Positions 13,801-22,740 of a DNA stretch of 64,000 nt are shown in pieces. Origin of the DNA: Sarcocystis neurona (Eukaryota > Apicomplexa > Conoidasida > Eucoccidiorida > Sarcocystidae); assembly GCA_000727475.1 (NCBI GenBank), contig KL647336.1, positions 186,001 through 250,000 on the forward strand, written 5' to 3'. The notes beneath the pieces were generated by a model. The model made no database searches and was not told where the DNA came from. It saw only the letters and a list, made by a program, of their open reading frames with translations. Both the position numbers and the translations under genes were made by a program. Each line of letters starts with the position of its first letter. Within the stretch, counting starts at the first letter, position 1.

Positions 13801-16800
13801 TACAGAAGCCACTGCAGCGCCGGCGCATGCGCTACTGCCGCTCGAGAAAAATGGGACCCTGCAGCAGCAGCAGGGGCAGCAACACCAGCAAGTGTAACAG
13901 CAGCAGCAGCAAGTGTAACAGCAGCAGCCGCAAGTGCAACGGCAGCAGCAGCAGCAAGTGTTACAGCAGCAGCAGCAGCAAGTGCAACGGCAGCAGCAGC
14001 AGCAAGTGCAACGGCAGCAGCAGCAGCAGCAAGTGTTACAGCAGCAGCAGCAAGTATAACAGCAGCAGCCGCAGCAAGTATAACAGCAGCAGCAGCAAGT
14101 GTACCGACAGCAGCAGCAAGCGTGACGGCAGCAGCGTCAAGCGTAACGGCAGCAGCAGCAAGCGTAACAACAGCAGCAAGGAAGAAGCTGCAGCTACTGC
14201 GTCAAGCCCGTCCAGGCGGTGCTGCCTCAAGCGGCAGCACGTGGCATCAGCAGCAGCACACAGGGCCCGCAGGACCGAGCAGCGTAAGTCCCTCGCTCCA
14301 GCAACAGCAGACGACGACAGCAGCAGAGGCAGCAGTAGCAGAAGCAGCAGCAGAGGCAGCAACGAAAGCACCGGCAGAAGCAGCAGCAGCGGGTCTCTTC
14401 CACGCATCAGAAAAGCGGCAAAAATCCTCACCAGGATTTACATCTGTGTTGCTGCTGCTGAAGAAGAAAAACAAGAAGAAACGGACTACCCAGGTGCATG
14501 CGAGTTACTCCCCTGCTGCAGCAGAGGCATCAACAGATGCAAGCGATGCTGCAGAGATGCTCTAGCAGAGAGAAAGCGAAGACAGATCAGTCGCAGGATC
14601 CGCTCTCCCTCTTGAGACTGCTGCCGCTGCCACCAACGTCTTGCTCTCGCCCCTGCTGCGGCGCGACTGCCGGAAGTGTTGCTGCCGGAAGTGTTGCTGC
14701 TGCTTCTGTTGCTGCTGCTGTTCCTGCTCCTGCCCTTGCTGTTGCTGCTGTTTCTGTCGCTGCTGCTGCTGTTGCTGCTGCTGCTGTGGCTGCTGCTGCT
14801 GTGGCTGCTGCTGCTGTGGCTGCTGCTGTTGTCTTACCGAGGGTCAGTTCACACGGAAGCAGCTCAAGCGTTGCATCCTCCTCTTCACGGTGCGCCGACT
14901 CGTCATTTGCTGCTGTTGCTGCTACCGCTGCGACTTCTGCAGCTGCTGCTGCTGCTGGTGCTGTTTCTGCTGCAGCATCTCCTGGGTTTGCTGCCCCCGA
15001 CGCACAGCTGCTGCTGCTATCACCAATGGTGCTGAGGCTGCTGTCACTGCCTGCTGCTGCTGCTTCTTCACGCAGACGCTGCGGCACGTCTGCGAGAATC
15101 GATCTGCCGCCGCCACACGACGCAGCAGCAGGCGCATGCAAAGACGCAGATCCAGCAGCAGCAGCAGTATTTCTCACTAGTGACGAAGACGACGTAACCG
15201 AAGAAGACGAAGAAGAAGACGAGGCAGCGAGACAAAGCGGGCAGCAGTTCGGCAGGAAAAATCGCTGCCCACCAACACGAACGGCCTTGGCAGCATCACT
15301 GGCAGCAGCAGCAGCAGGCGCAACAGGGGCAGCAGCAGCAGCAGAAGCAGGAAGAGCAGTAGCAACAGCAGCAGAAGCAGAATCAGCAGAAGTAGCAGCA
15401 GCAGCAGGAGCAGCAGTAGCGGGAGAAGCAACAGCAGCCTCGGCAGAAGGATCAACGGCAGCGGCAGCAGCAGAGGATAAAGCAGCAGCAGCAGATGCAG
15501 GACAGGAGAGACGGTCGGCTGCAGCGAACGTGGGTGCTTCTGCTCGAGGAGAGGGTGACGACGAGGTGCCTGAAAAACAGCAACAGCAGCAGCACGGCAC
15601 CAATGTGGCTCGCTCGTCAGCAAAAGAGAAATGATAAGAGTAGCAGAAAGAGAGGAAGAAAAACATACGGCAGGGCGCAGCAGAAGCAGCAGCAGAGTCG
15701 GCGTGGTCACTTTTCCTCATCCGTGGCGATATCGTAGCAGCAGCACCAGCATCCATCGAAGAAGCTGCAGCAGCAGCAGCACGTTAAACCGAAGAAGCCG
15801 CAGTACCAGCAGGAATAATCGAAGAAGCCGCTCCATTAGGATCAAGCGAAGAAGACGCAGCAGCAGATTTACCCGAAGAAGCAGCTGCAACAGAGTTCCC
15901 CGATGAAGTTGCAGCAGCAGCAGACCCTTTACACGAGCAAATGGAGGATGGTGTACCATGTCGAGCAACAAAAGCAGCGGGAGCAGAAGCATCAGCTTAA
16001 AGGTAGCAACAGCAGCAAGAAGAAGAAATACTTAGGCGGGAGATGGCTGCCGCCTGTCGCGTAGAGCGGCGGTAGCAGCAACAGACGGGATGGCAGTTTA
16101 CCAGTATTCAACGCGTCAAAAATTGCTGCAGCCGAGCGAGGAAAGTGAGGTGGTAGCGTCACTGCTGCTCCTTGAAATTGCTGCTCCTTCTGCTGCTGTT
16201 TCGAATGCTCGGGCTGCTGCTGTGGCGGCTGCTGCTGCTGCTTCTTCTTCGGTCGAGACACCAGACAAAATGATGTGGGGATGTCGACCTGTGGAGGAAC
16301 CACCTGCAGCAGAGCAGCAGCACCAGAGTAGCAGCAGTAGCAGACCAGCAGCAGCAGGAGAGCAGCAGACCAGCAGCAGCAGCAGCGGCAGAGCAGTAGC
16401 AGCAGCGGCAGAGCAGCAGCAGAAGAGCAGCAGCAGCAGCCGTAGAGCAGCAGCAGCAGCAACAGAGCAACAGCAGCAACAGCAGCAGCAGCAGACCAGC
16501 AGCAGCAGAGCAGCAGAACGCGAAACATTATGGTTGCAAAGTCTCCTTCAGCGTAGAAGCAGCAGCTGCAGCAGGGGGGGGAAGAGTGTCATGCGCGGCA
16601 GCACACGAGCGAGCAACAACAGCAGCACGGAGAGCCGCAGCTCAGAAGCAGCATCAAAATTAGCAGAGACAGCAGCAACAGCGGCAGGAGCAAGATCAAC
16701 ACCACGAAGAACAGGTGTGGGGTGTATATGTCGTTTCTTGAAAGCAGCACCAGCAGCAGAAATGGCAGCAGCAGCCGCAGCCGCACCAAAGGCGCTCAGC

Positions 16801-18114
16801 AAGAAGCGTGTGGCAGCAGCAGAAAACTAGAAACGGGTGAAAAAGAGAGGAAAACGAGAAGAGAGGTGAAGAAAAGGAAGAGAAGTAAAAGGAGAGAAGA
16901 AAAGGAGTAGAAACGAGGGTAAGGCAACTTACTTGATAGACGTATATGGGACGGAGATCCTTGAGAGCTACGGGATTCTGGCACACAGGACAGCGCTGCA
17001 GCAAGTTTCCTCGTCTCTGCTGCTGTTGTTGCTGCTGCAAACGCCCGTGCTGCTGCTGCTGTTGCTGCTGCTGCATCGCCTCAAAGTATCGCAGCACGCA
17101 GGGGGTGCAAAAGACTGCAAGCAGCAGCAGCAGCAGCACACAAACAGACCAGCAGTCGCAGCAGCAGCAGCAGCCACAGGGAGTCGAAGGAGCGCCCGAG
17201 ACAGAGCTTGGAAGACACCGGCAGCAGCAGCTACAGCAGCAGTAGCAACGTAGCAGCACTCCAAGAGCTACAGCAGACAGCAGCAGCAGCCACACAGACC
17301 AGCAAGAAGGATTTCAGCAGCCGAGTCAGCAGCAGGCGGAGGAACCAGCAGTAGCACGAGAACCAACAGCAGCAGCAGCACCAACAACAGCAGCAGAAAC
17401 CAACAAAAGCAGAAGAACCAACAACAGCAGAAACCAGCAGCTGCAGAATCAGCAGCAGCAGAAACAAGCAGCAGCAGAAACCAGCAGCAGCAGAAACCAG
17501 CAGCAGCAGAAACCAGCAGCAGCAGAAACCACCAGCAGCAGAAACCAGCAGCAGTAGAATCAGCAGCAGTAGAATCAGCAGCAGGAGAGTCAGCAGCAGC
17601 AAAAGGAGCAGCAGCAAAAGCAGCAGCGGCCATACGGTGCGAGCAGACGACAGTAGCAGGAGCAGCAGCACATCTGTTCCAGCAGCAGGGGGGCGCAGCT
17701 ACTCTCTGCAACAGAGCAGCAGCAGCAGCACTACTTCAGGAGCGCAGCAGCCCGAAAGAAAACAGCAGCGGCAGTCGACCGCAACACCAGCACAAAACTG
17801 TAACCGCAGCAGCAGTTCACACATACCAAGGAGCCGTGTCAAGGAAATACTCCCACACAAACAAACGTCCGTATGTCTACTTTCCGTCACATTCATATAT
17901 ACATATATAAACATCTACCAGTACACTTTCATATACGCGCCGCACCCTAATATACACCCACGTGTAGGTGAACACCTGTGTCTACCTGTCCGCGCCTCTT
18001 CTTACACAGGCGTATGTATACAAACATGATAGTAGAGAGCGTAACAGTGGGGGAGTGCGACACAGAGGTATACTAATGTGCACACATACATACATACACA
18101 CACACACACAGAGG

Positions 18115-18145
<31 letters not shown>

Positions 18146-21100
18146 CGAGAGTAACAGAGTGAAAAAGGGTAGGTATATAAATGTGTGTATATATATGTAC
18201 ATATATACATTGAGAGAGAGAGAGAGACACACACACACATACAGAGACATATATATATATATATCTATGTGTGTGTGTATATATATATATACACATATAC
18301 ATAGAACGAGAGAGGCAAAGAAAGGCATATATATATATATGTATAGAGGAAGTGAGAGAGATTGCTACATATATGTATGTATATATACAGAGAGAGATAG
18401 AGGCATATATACATATACGTGTGCAGATAGAATGAGAGACAGGGTGGTACATATATGTATATATATGTATATATGTTCACATAGGGACAGAGTCACATAT
18501 ATACATATATACAATTCACAGAGATGTATACGATACTGAACAACTCTTCCGGTGCTGAATCTCTGTTCCGCGTTCTCTTCGTTTTTCTCCTCTCATCCTC
18601 GCATCCCCTCGTTTTCCTTCGTCGCTTTCCTTTCGCTTCTCTTTGTGGGCGCACACTACGTGTACGCGGATGAGAGAAGAAGCGGAAGGAAAGGACAAGA
18701 AGAGGGGACAGAGGGGAAGGGGGAGAAAAGGAAAGAAGAGACAAGACTGTCTTACTGTGCCCGCAGCGCGCCGCAACAGCAGCAACCATCTGCTGCGGCT
18801 GCTCAAGGCACACGGGGCAGCCAAGGAGATCTGACGCGCTGCTCCAAGTTTCCAAGCGGACGACGTTCTCCCAGTCTTCAAGTACATGCAGCAGCAGCAG
18901 CAAAGACGCCGCAGCAGCAGCAAAGATGCAGCATCAGGAGCGACTGCAGCAGCAGGGTGCAGCGACACGGGAGCATCAGCCAAAAAAACAGCAGCCGCAG
19001 GACTGTCACATACCCAGAACCCACCATGCGAAGCCCCGGCAGCAGCAACGCCCAGCTGCTGAGCGCAGCAGCACCAGCATCAGCAGCAGCAGCAAAACGG
19101 TTCCACGTGCAGCAGCAGCAGCAAGAGACATTGCACAGGCGGCAGCAGCAGCACAAACACGGTTGAGAGTACAGCGGCAGCAGCAAGAGACGTTGCAGGT
19201 GCAGCAGCAGCAAGAGACGTTGCAAGGGCGGCAGCATAGGTCACGTGGGATGGAGGATATGTAGCGGAACATGCAGGACCGGAGGCAGCAGCAGCGACAG
19301 CAGCAGCCGCGAACGAGGGAGCGGAGAGAGGAACGAAGGCACCTGCGATAGCAGAGGAGAGAGGAACAGTAGCGAAGGCAGCTGCGATAGCCAAGAATTT
19401 GCTTATCCTCGAGCAAGGTAGAGTGGCAGCAGCAGCAGCAGAAGGTGGAGCAGCACGGGACACCGGACGCGCAGCGACAGCAGCAGCGCCAGAAGCAACA
19501 CCAGCAGCAGGTCACAGAACAGCAGCCGCTGCTACAGCAAGACGGAAGACAATAGAAGAAGGGCGGCACACTGCAGGAGCAGCGGCCTCAGCAGCAGACG
19601 TGGCGAGCAGCAGCGGTGGCTCCGCAGCGATTGAGGCAACAGCAGCAGCAGTAGCAACCAAACCAGCAACAGACGCAGCAGCAGAAGCAGGCGCAGCAGC
19701 AAGAGCCACAGCACCGACAGCGGCGGTAGCAGCAGTAGCAGCAGGATCTGCAAGCCAAGTGCAACGGCAGGACCCGCGGCGACCACAGACCGGCAGCGGA
19801 TTGGTAGCAGCTCCCCCTGTGGCAGCAGCAGCAACAGAGGCAGCAGCAGCAACAGAGGCAGTAGCAGCGGCACCAGGAACAGCTGCAGCAGCAGCAACAG
19901 GAGTAGCAGCAGCAACAGGAGTAGCAGCAGCAACAGGAGTGGCAGCAGCAACAGGAGTGGCAGCCGCAGCAACACGGGCGGGAGCAGGAGCAGCAACGCA
20001 AGGCGAAGCAGCACCAGCGACAGAAGAGGCAAAGCGAGGCAGCACGTATACGTCTGCCACCACTACAGCAGGGACTGCGGGCGGCGCGGCAGGAGAGGCA
20101 CACGCAGGAAGAAGCGAACGTGAAGGTTGCAGCGAGAAGCGCGGCAGCAGCTCCACCACAACTAACAGCAGCACCACCAGAACGGGTAGCAAATGCAGAA
20201 GCGTGGGCAGCAGTCGCAGCAGCAGGGATACCAGCAGCAGCAGGAGCTGCAGCACCATACGCAGCAACAGTAGGTAAGGTACGGCTAGCAGCAGCACCAG
20301 CGGCACGGGTAGCAACAGCAGCAGGATTTGCAGCAGCAGCAAGGGAGGCAAAAGATGGGGAGTCTACGTAGAACTGATTACAACATACGTACTTATAGGA
20401 CCATCGGGATCTCGTAGTAGTCGCCTGACTTCTTCTGCATTCTCGAAGAAAAGCCGGCAGTTAGCCTTCACATACTCTTCTTTTGATAGAGGCTGTTGTC
20501 GTTGCTGCTGTTGTTGCTTCAAATTCCAGTTCTGTTGCCATTGCTGCTGTCTCTTCTTCTTCAGCTGCGATTCCTGCTGCGCCTGCTGCTGCTGCAGTGT
20601 CTGCTGCCGCTCGTCGTCCTTCTTCTTGCGCTGCCACTGCTGCTGGTCGCCACGCTGGTGCTGCTGTTGCCGAGGCGGTTGCTGCTCCTGGGGCCCCAGA
20701 CGCTCCTGCTGCTGCAGTATCTGCTGTCGCTTGTCGTCCTTCTTGCGCTGCCACTGCTGCTGCTCCCCACGCTGCTGCTGCTGCCGAGGCGGTTGCTGCC
20801 CCTGGGGCCCCAGATGCTGCTGCTGCAGCAGTGGCTGTCGGTCTTCATGCTGCTGCTGCTGGTTCTGCCACCGTCGCTGTTGCTGCTGTTGCTGGTCTGG
20901 TTGCACTTGATGTTGCTGCTGCCTGTGTTGCTGTTGCTGCTGCCTGTGCTGCTGTTGCTGCTGCCGTTCTTGCAGTCCCTGCCGCCTTTCCTGCAGTTGC
21001 TGTTGCTGCTGCAGTTGCAGACTGCAATGCTGCTGACTCTGAGGAAGCTGCTGGCGAAACTCGTGCAGCTGCGCGTCCTGCTGCGGGTGCTTCTTCTGGT

Positions 21101-21650
21101 GCTGCGGCTCTTGCCGGTGCTGTGGCGTCGCTGCTGTTTCTGTCAGAAAAGAATTCCCCCCCTCCCTGCTGCTGCTGCTGCAGCCCAGCGCAGTGGCGCG
21201 TCTGTTGAAGAGTCTTGGCTCTCGGCTGCTGCCTGCCACCGGCTGCGACCCCTCAGCAGCAGCAATGGTGGCACACGCGGCGACGTACGCCTCAACGCCA
21301 GGAGGATGCGCCGCAGCAGCAGCAGGAGCTGCAGGACGAGCAGCAGCAGCAGTGCAAGCCGAAGACGCACCAGCAGCAGCGCAAGGCAAAGAAACAGCAG
21401 CAGCGTCAGGTAAAGAAACAGCAGCAGCAACGCAAGGCGTAGAAACAGCGGCAGCACCTGCAGCGTGAGGCGACGAAGCAGCAGCCACAGCGCAACGCGA
21501 CGAGTAAGCAGCGTCGTCCTGTGCTGACGAAGACGAAGCAGCAGGGGACGTAAAAGAAGAAGAAGTGGAAGAGGTAGGAGCCGGAGTAGGTGAGAGAGAA
21601 CAAGAGGAAGGAGAAAAAGAAGAAGCGGCAGCCGGAGGGGGAGAATCCAT
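3056..21650 (-). CDS. RNF10: RNF10/MAG2-like RING-finger E3 ubiquitin ligase (multi-exon gene)
   Basis: Animal RNF10 and yeast Mag2 are RING E3 ligases acting on small-subunit ribosomal proteins in ribosome quality control; the role here is inferred. Conserved RNF10 blocks appear in family order on the minus strand: YVKANCRLFF plus DPDGPINW, the first RING half CPVC...RCGH, the second half IFCTPCVLRYF...RCPVCQNPVALKDLRP, a VDIPTSFCLVSRP block, FYFYQSADGQLCFLHPLFLE, CLLYEGDG...RRRFKFLSHVPL, and a C-terminal EEQFPALS block. Eight ring ligands (C3HC4) are present. Resolved exons: 21650-20393, 18875-18756, 17114-16933, 16303-16102, about 11500-11082, 10979-10507, 8525-8353 and 4288-3056. Phases agree at every resolved junction. 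The exons in 16.1-11.5 kb and 8.35-4.29 kb were not resolved. The ATG at 21650 is the first clear one in the first exon, but upstream exons are possible. Poly-Gln, Ser and Ala runs pad the conserved blocks. Confidence 0.9.
4320..5040. repeat. TA/TC minisatellite inside an RNF10 intron
   Basis: Loose units of about 55-65 bases combine (TA)n, a GTACGAACACGTATATGTG-like core and TTTCTCTCT or AGAAAGGGA runs. The orientation flips near 4680, with pyrimidine-rich runs to the left and purine-rich runs to the right. The encoded text is Tyr-Ile/Cys-Val repeats only. It lies just upstream of the acceptor of the last RNF10 exon. Confidence 0.7.
5100..8350. other. Unresolved intronic region of the RNF10-like gene
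   Basis: This holds TA microsatellite (5430-5940, 6060-6120, 6420-6500), a Lys/Arg-rich plus-strand frame at 6560-6967 with CAG runs, GA-rich sequence at 7490-8200, and CAG arrays at 7350-7430 and 8204-8292. On the sense strand of the RNF10-like gene the triplets read CTG. At least one small exon carrying the TL..F segment of the family should lie here; a STETLAAA reading near 7430 is suggestive only. Confidence 0.5.
8353..8525 (-). CDS. RNF10: RNF10-like gene, RRRFKFLSHVPL exon
   Basis: The acceptor is GTGTCGCAG at 8526. The exon encodes CLLYEGDGEAAALP, LRVRAVHRLRNDAAA and RRRFKFLSHVPLHAEVAIAD. The human counterpart is [20 protein letters not shown]. The 3' end is taken at a GTGGGC donor (8352), with GTATTT nine bases earlier on the coding strand as an alternative. 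Unlike most exons here, it has almost no triplet repeat. Confidence 0.9.
8720..8935. repeat. Five-copy minisatellite with TA spacers
   Basis: The unit GCATCTGTGCGTGTCTAC plus AAATAT and a (TA)n spacer recurs at about 8727, 8776, 8830, 8878 and 8917, with small changes. It lies in the intron between the exons at 10507 and 8525 of the RNF10-like gene. Confidence 0.8.
9365..9545. repeat. CAG/CAACAG triplet array in an RNF10 intron
   Basis: Interrupted CAG units with imperfect 21-30-base periods (GATGCAGCAGAAACAGCAGC repeated). The array is CAG on plus and thus CTG in the sense strand of the RNF10-like gene, as in its other introns. Confidence 0.85.
10507..10979 (-). CDS. RNF10: RNF10-like gene, exon ending in the FYFYQSADGQ block
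   Basis: After FFEILSIFEQQ and a long Gln/Glu/Lys tract, the frame reads GRNSREMTFYFYQSADGQ and LCFLHPLFLE. Animal RNF10 has YYFYQAEDGQHMFLHP at the same place, followed by a Cys-Leu pair. Donor GTGCGC at 10506 leaves GA, which joins A of the exon at 8525 to restore Glu and then CLLYEGDG. The junction therefore rebuilds the family pattern without a gap. Confidence 0.92.
10979..11500 (-). CDS. RNF10: RNF10-like gene, Gln-rich exon with a 102-base candidate intron
   Basis: The frame is open from about 11500 and reads AEEKHLTQHRREDRLLL, then AWEVKVSPEQR and Gln repeats ending QQQHEE at 11082. There a GTGGAG donor (11081) and a GCCGCAG acceptor (10980) bound 102 bases of CTG-rich sequence. The 102 bases have no stop and are a multiple of three, so both spliced and retained forms keep frame; retention would add a six-Cys run. 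The coding text resumes with FFEILSIFEQQ at 10979. The undetermined base 11130 falls in a Gln run. The upstream acceptor was not located, so 11500 is approximate. Confidence 0.6.
12503..13300 (-). CDS. Possible low-complexity exon(s) of the RNF10-like gene
   Basis: A minus-strand open frame of 265 codons with repeated units of the form SSSKERPDSSSSNERA. It begins in Ser/Arg-rich sequence and ends in TA microsatellite, which is unlikely to be coding. The sense strand carries CAG. It lies between assigned exons of the RNF10-like gene, but no family motif supports it. Confidence 0.25.
   Translation of the reverse strand: MHLCTCRGCAQSGRGRRSSSSNCSRSPRRRRRRRKTSSSRNSSLCDPAGAAAGTLQIATAAGDPVHVQQLPPQVSSGNSSKEKSGATNSIDNRTCVAAAATAARGAAPEGEAPATAAGREKKRPSGAAATATANLAVAKREGRQQQQPQRKSGMQTEERHRRRRSSSSSKERDSNSNERADSSSSKERPDSSSSNERAGTNSSNEKAGSSSKERVDSSKESSSSRGSMSGSCLAQQHIYVSSSHAYVCVYSPACRYTLESIDVYK
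13860..14420. repeat. AGC-rich array with 27-36-base superunits
   Basis: Superunits of the form CAGCAGCAGCAAGTGTAA or CAGCAGCAAGTGCAACGG repeat more than ten times between 13880 and 14170, then give way to plain CAG. On plus a frame reads SSSKCNSSSSKCNG repeats. It lies in a sense-CTG (probably intronic) part of the RNF10-like gene. Confidence 0.8.
14587..15180 (-). CDS. Possible low-complexity exon of the RNF10-like gene
   Basis: A minus-strand open frame rich in Ala and Ser, with a piece reading NDESAHREEEDATLELL and then Ala-Ala-Thr repeats. The sense strand carries CAG here, as in the certain exons of the gene. No conserved RNF10 residue is visible, and several frames are open because of the repeats, so this is a positional guess only. 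Confidence 0.25.
   Translation of the reverse strand, partial: LVRNTAAAAGSASLHAPAAASCGGGRSILADVPQRLREEAAAAGSDSSLSTIGDSSSSCASGAANPGDAAAETAPAAAAAAEVAAVAATAANDESAHREEEDATLELLPCELTLGKTTAAATAAAATAAAATAAAATAAAATETAATARAGAGTAAATEAAATLPAATLPAVAPQQGREQDVGGSGSSLKRESGSCD
16102..16303 (-). CDS. RNF10: RNF10-like gene, exon after the RING
   Basis: A 202-base exon starting in phase 0 after a CTGCTGCAG acceptor (16304) and ending in phase 1 at donor GTAAAC (16101). It reads VVPPQVDIPTSFCLVSRP, then a Lys/Gln-rich stretch, then GAAVTLPPHFPRSAAAIF and DALNTG. The first part lines up with the RNF10 segment after the ring (VVGDTITMQLMKREKG in the human protein). The next exon is not resolved; 16012-15840 has an open Ala/Ser-rich frame behind a TTTAAG acceptor that fits the phase, but it has no diagnostic residues. 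Confidence 0.8.
16933..17114 (-). CDS. RNF10: RNF10-like gene, second half of the RING finger with poly-Gln loop
   Basis: A 182-base exon with acceptor CTTGCAG before 17114 and donor GTAAGT at 16932, phase 0 at its end. It encodes IFCTPCVLRYFEAM, then two Gln runs of about eight and seven residues separated by HGRL, then RRGNLLQRCPVCQNPV and ALKDLRPIYVYQ. Cys5 to Cys8 of the ring are all present. The Gln runs sit in the loop between Cys6 and Cys7, making it about 37 residues long instead of the 15 or so in animal RNF10. The RING core itself is intact. Confidence 0.95.
17120..17860. repeat. CAG array in RNF10 intron 2
   Basis: More than 700 bases dominated by CAG with AAACCAGCAGCAGCAG superunits at 17460-17570. 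It ends just upstream (in the minus sense) of the acceptor of the second RING exon, where the sense strand reads CTG repeats followed by CTTGCAG. Confidence 0.9.
18756..18875 (-). CDS. RNF10: RNF10-like gene, first half of the RING finger
   Basis: A 120-base exon with acceptor CTTGAAG at 18876 and donor GTAAGA at 18755. It encodes NWENVVRLETW, then GCPVCLEQPQQMV and RCGH, giving ring ligands Cys1, Cys2, Cys3 and His4. It splices in phase 1 at both ends; the terminal A plus TC of the next exon makes Ile of the CGHIFC motif, the residue seen in animal RNF10. A CTG tract lies 12-45 bases upstream of the acceptor on the sense strand. Confidence 0.93.
18876..20392 (-). other. RNF10 intron 1, triplet-rich
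   Basis: This 1517-base intron lies between the DPDGPI exon and the first RING exon. It is almost entirely CAG on plus (CTG in the sense strand), with superunits GTAGCAGCAGCAACAGGA at 19890-19970. Long open frames exist on both strands (for example 19399-20277 plus and 19512-20351 minus), but the exact splice reconstruction of the conserved NW motif shows the segment is removed. Confidence 0.85.
20393..21650 (-). CDS. RNF10: RNF10-like gene, N-terminal exon with long Gln-rich tract
   Basis: The frame starts at an ATG at 21650 (MDSPPPAAAS) and is also open further upstream without an ATG. It runs through Ala/Ser-rich sequence, then about 230 residues rich in Gln with repeated blocks such as QQQWQRKKDD and GPQGQQPPRQQQ. 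It ends in LSKEEYVKANCRLFF and LLRDPDGPI, which match the RNF10 segment just before the RING (human form: ELFLQANCQFVV ... ADPDTLVNWDF). The donor is GTACGT at 20392; the last base A joins AC of the next exon to give Asn of the conserved NW pair. The plus strand shows CTG here, so the sense strand carries CAG. Confidence 0.85.
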
Positions 21651-21689
21651 TACACAGCGAGCGAAAATAGGACGCGAACCAGCAACAGC

Positions 21690-22195
21690 AGTAGCATCAG
21701 TGGCACGAGCAATAGCAGCAGCCGGAGCAGGGGCGGCAGCAGCAGCAGCAGCAACAGGAGCAGCAGGGGCAGAAATAGCAGGGGCAGCACAGCAGGAGTA
21801 GCACGGGCAGAAATAGCAGGGGCAGCACAGCAGGAATAGCAGGGACAGCGGGAGGAGCAGCAGCAGCACACGTTTGTGTGAGGCTCTGCAAACTTTTTTG
21901 CGTCCGTTTTTCTCCTTCCGCTGCTGCTAGCGACGCTGCGCGTCCGACTGCTGCGAAGTGCTGCTGCTGCGGCAGCTTGCTTCCTTCACCTGCTGCTGCT
22001 GCTGGTGCCGCCCACCCCGTGCTGCTGCCGCCAGCGGCCCCTCTCCTCGCGCTCCTTCCGGCCCGCCGCCTCTGCTGCTGCTGCTACGCAGACGTCGCTG
22101 CTGCTGCTGCCGGCCCCTACAACCAGCTCCTCGCCAAAGTCCAGCCGGGAATATCTAAAACGCAAGCCACAGGGACTTTAAATTGTCCGGTGTAG
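21690..22195. other. Region upstream of the RNF10-like first recognised exon
   Basis: Bases 21690-21870 hold four copies of a GGGGCAGCACAGCAGGA-type unit. Bases 21960-22130 are CTG-rich on plus, that is CAG in the minus sense, like the certain exons. A minus frame behind a CGTTTTAG acceptor near 22161 is open to about 21930 and is Gln/Ser/Gly-rich. It could be a further 5' exon, but nothing conserved is visible. Confidence 0.35.
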
Positions 22196-22304
22196 TGATA
22201 TATATATATATACATATATATAAATGTATATATAAATATGTATGTTTGTATACACACGTGTATGTCTGTAAACCCTGTGCGCTCTTAGACGAGCAACTAC
22301 GAGC

Positions 22305-22740
22305 GAGAGAGAGAGAATATATATATACATACACATATAGGCAGAGAGAGAGACGGGTAGACCTGTCTGTCTCATTCAGAGAGAAAGAAATACATATACA
22401 TATATATATATATATATATATATGTAGAGAGACACGCGATGACCTATTTGTCTCATGGGGAAAGGGGGAAATATATATATATATATATATATGCACATAT
22501 GTAGAGAGGGAGAGATGTGTAGACCTATCTGTTTCATGGAGAAAGATATACATATCTGTACATATATATATAGAGAGAGTGGAGGGAGAGATTGATATAT
22601 CGACAAACAAAACGATAGGTTACCTACCTATCTCATGCAAAAAGAAGAGAGAGAGAGAGAAAGATATATCTATCTATATATATATATATATACATGTATA
22701 TGTGTATACATACAGAGAGCTGGAAATACGTATCTGCATC
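22305..22740. repeat. Five-copy minisatellite with TA spacers
   Basis: Units of 60-90 bases carry a GTAGACCTATCTGTCTCATG-type core followed by a purine run (GAGAAAG) and a (TA)n block. Cores lie near 22350, 22435, 22515, 22615 and 22725. On minus, successive cores read as HETDRSTHLS, HETNRSSRVS and NETDRSTRLS, a repeat effect rather than a gene. Confidence 0.8.

Noticed and set aside
13860..14170. Regular repeat with near-constant spacers, considered as CRISPR-like
   Set aside because: The units are triplet superrepeats with no unique spacers, in a eukaryotic genome.
19399..20351. Long Ala-rich frames on both strands
   Set aside because: They fall in RNF10 intron 1, whose ends are fixed by the rebuilt NW motif; CAG repeats lack stops in all frames.
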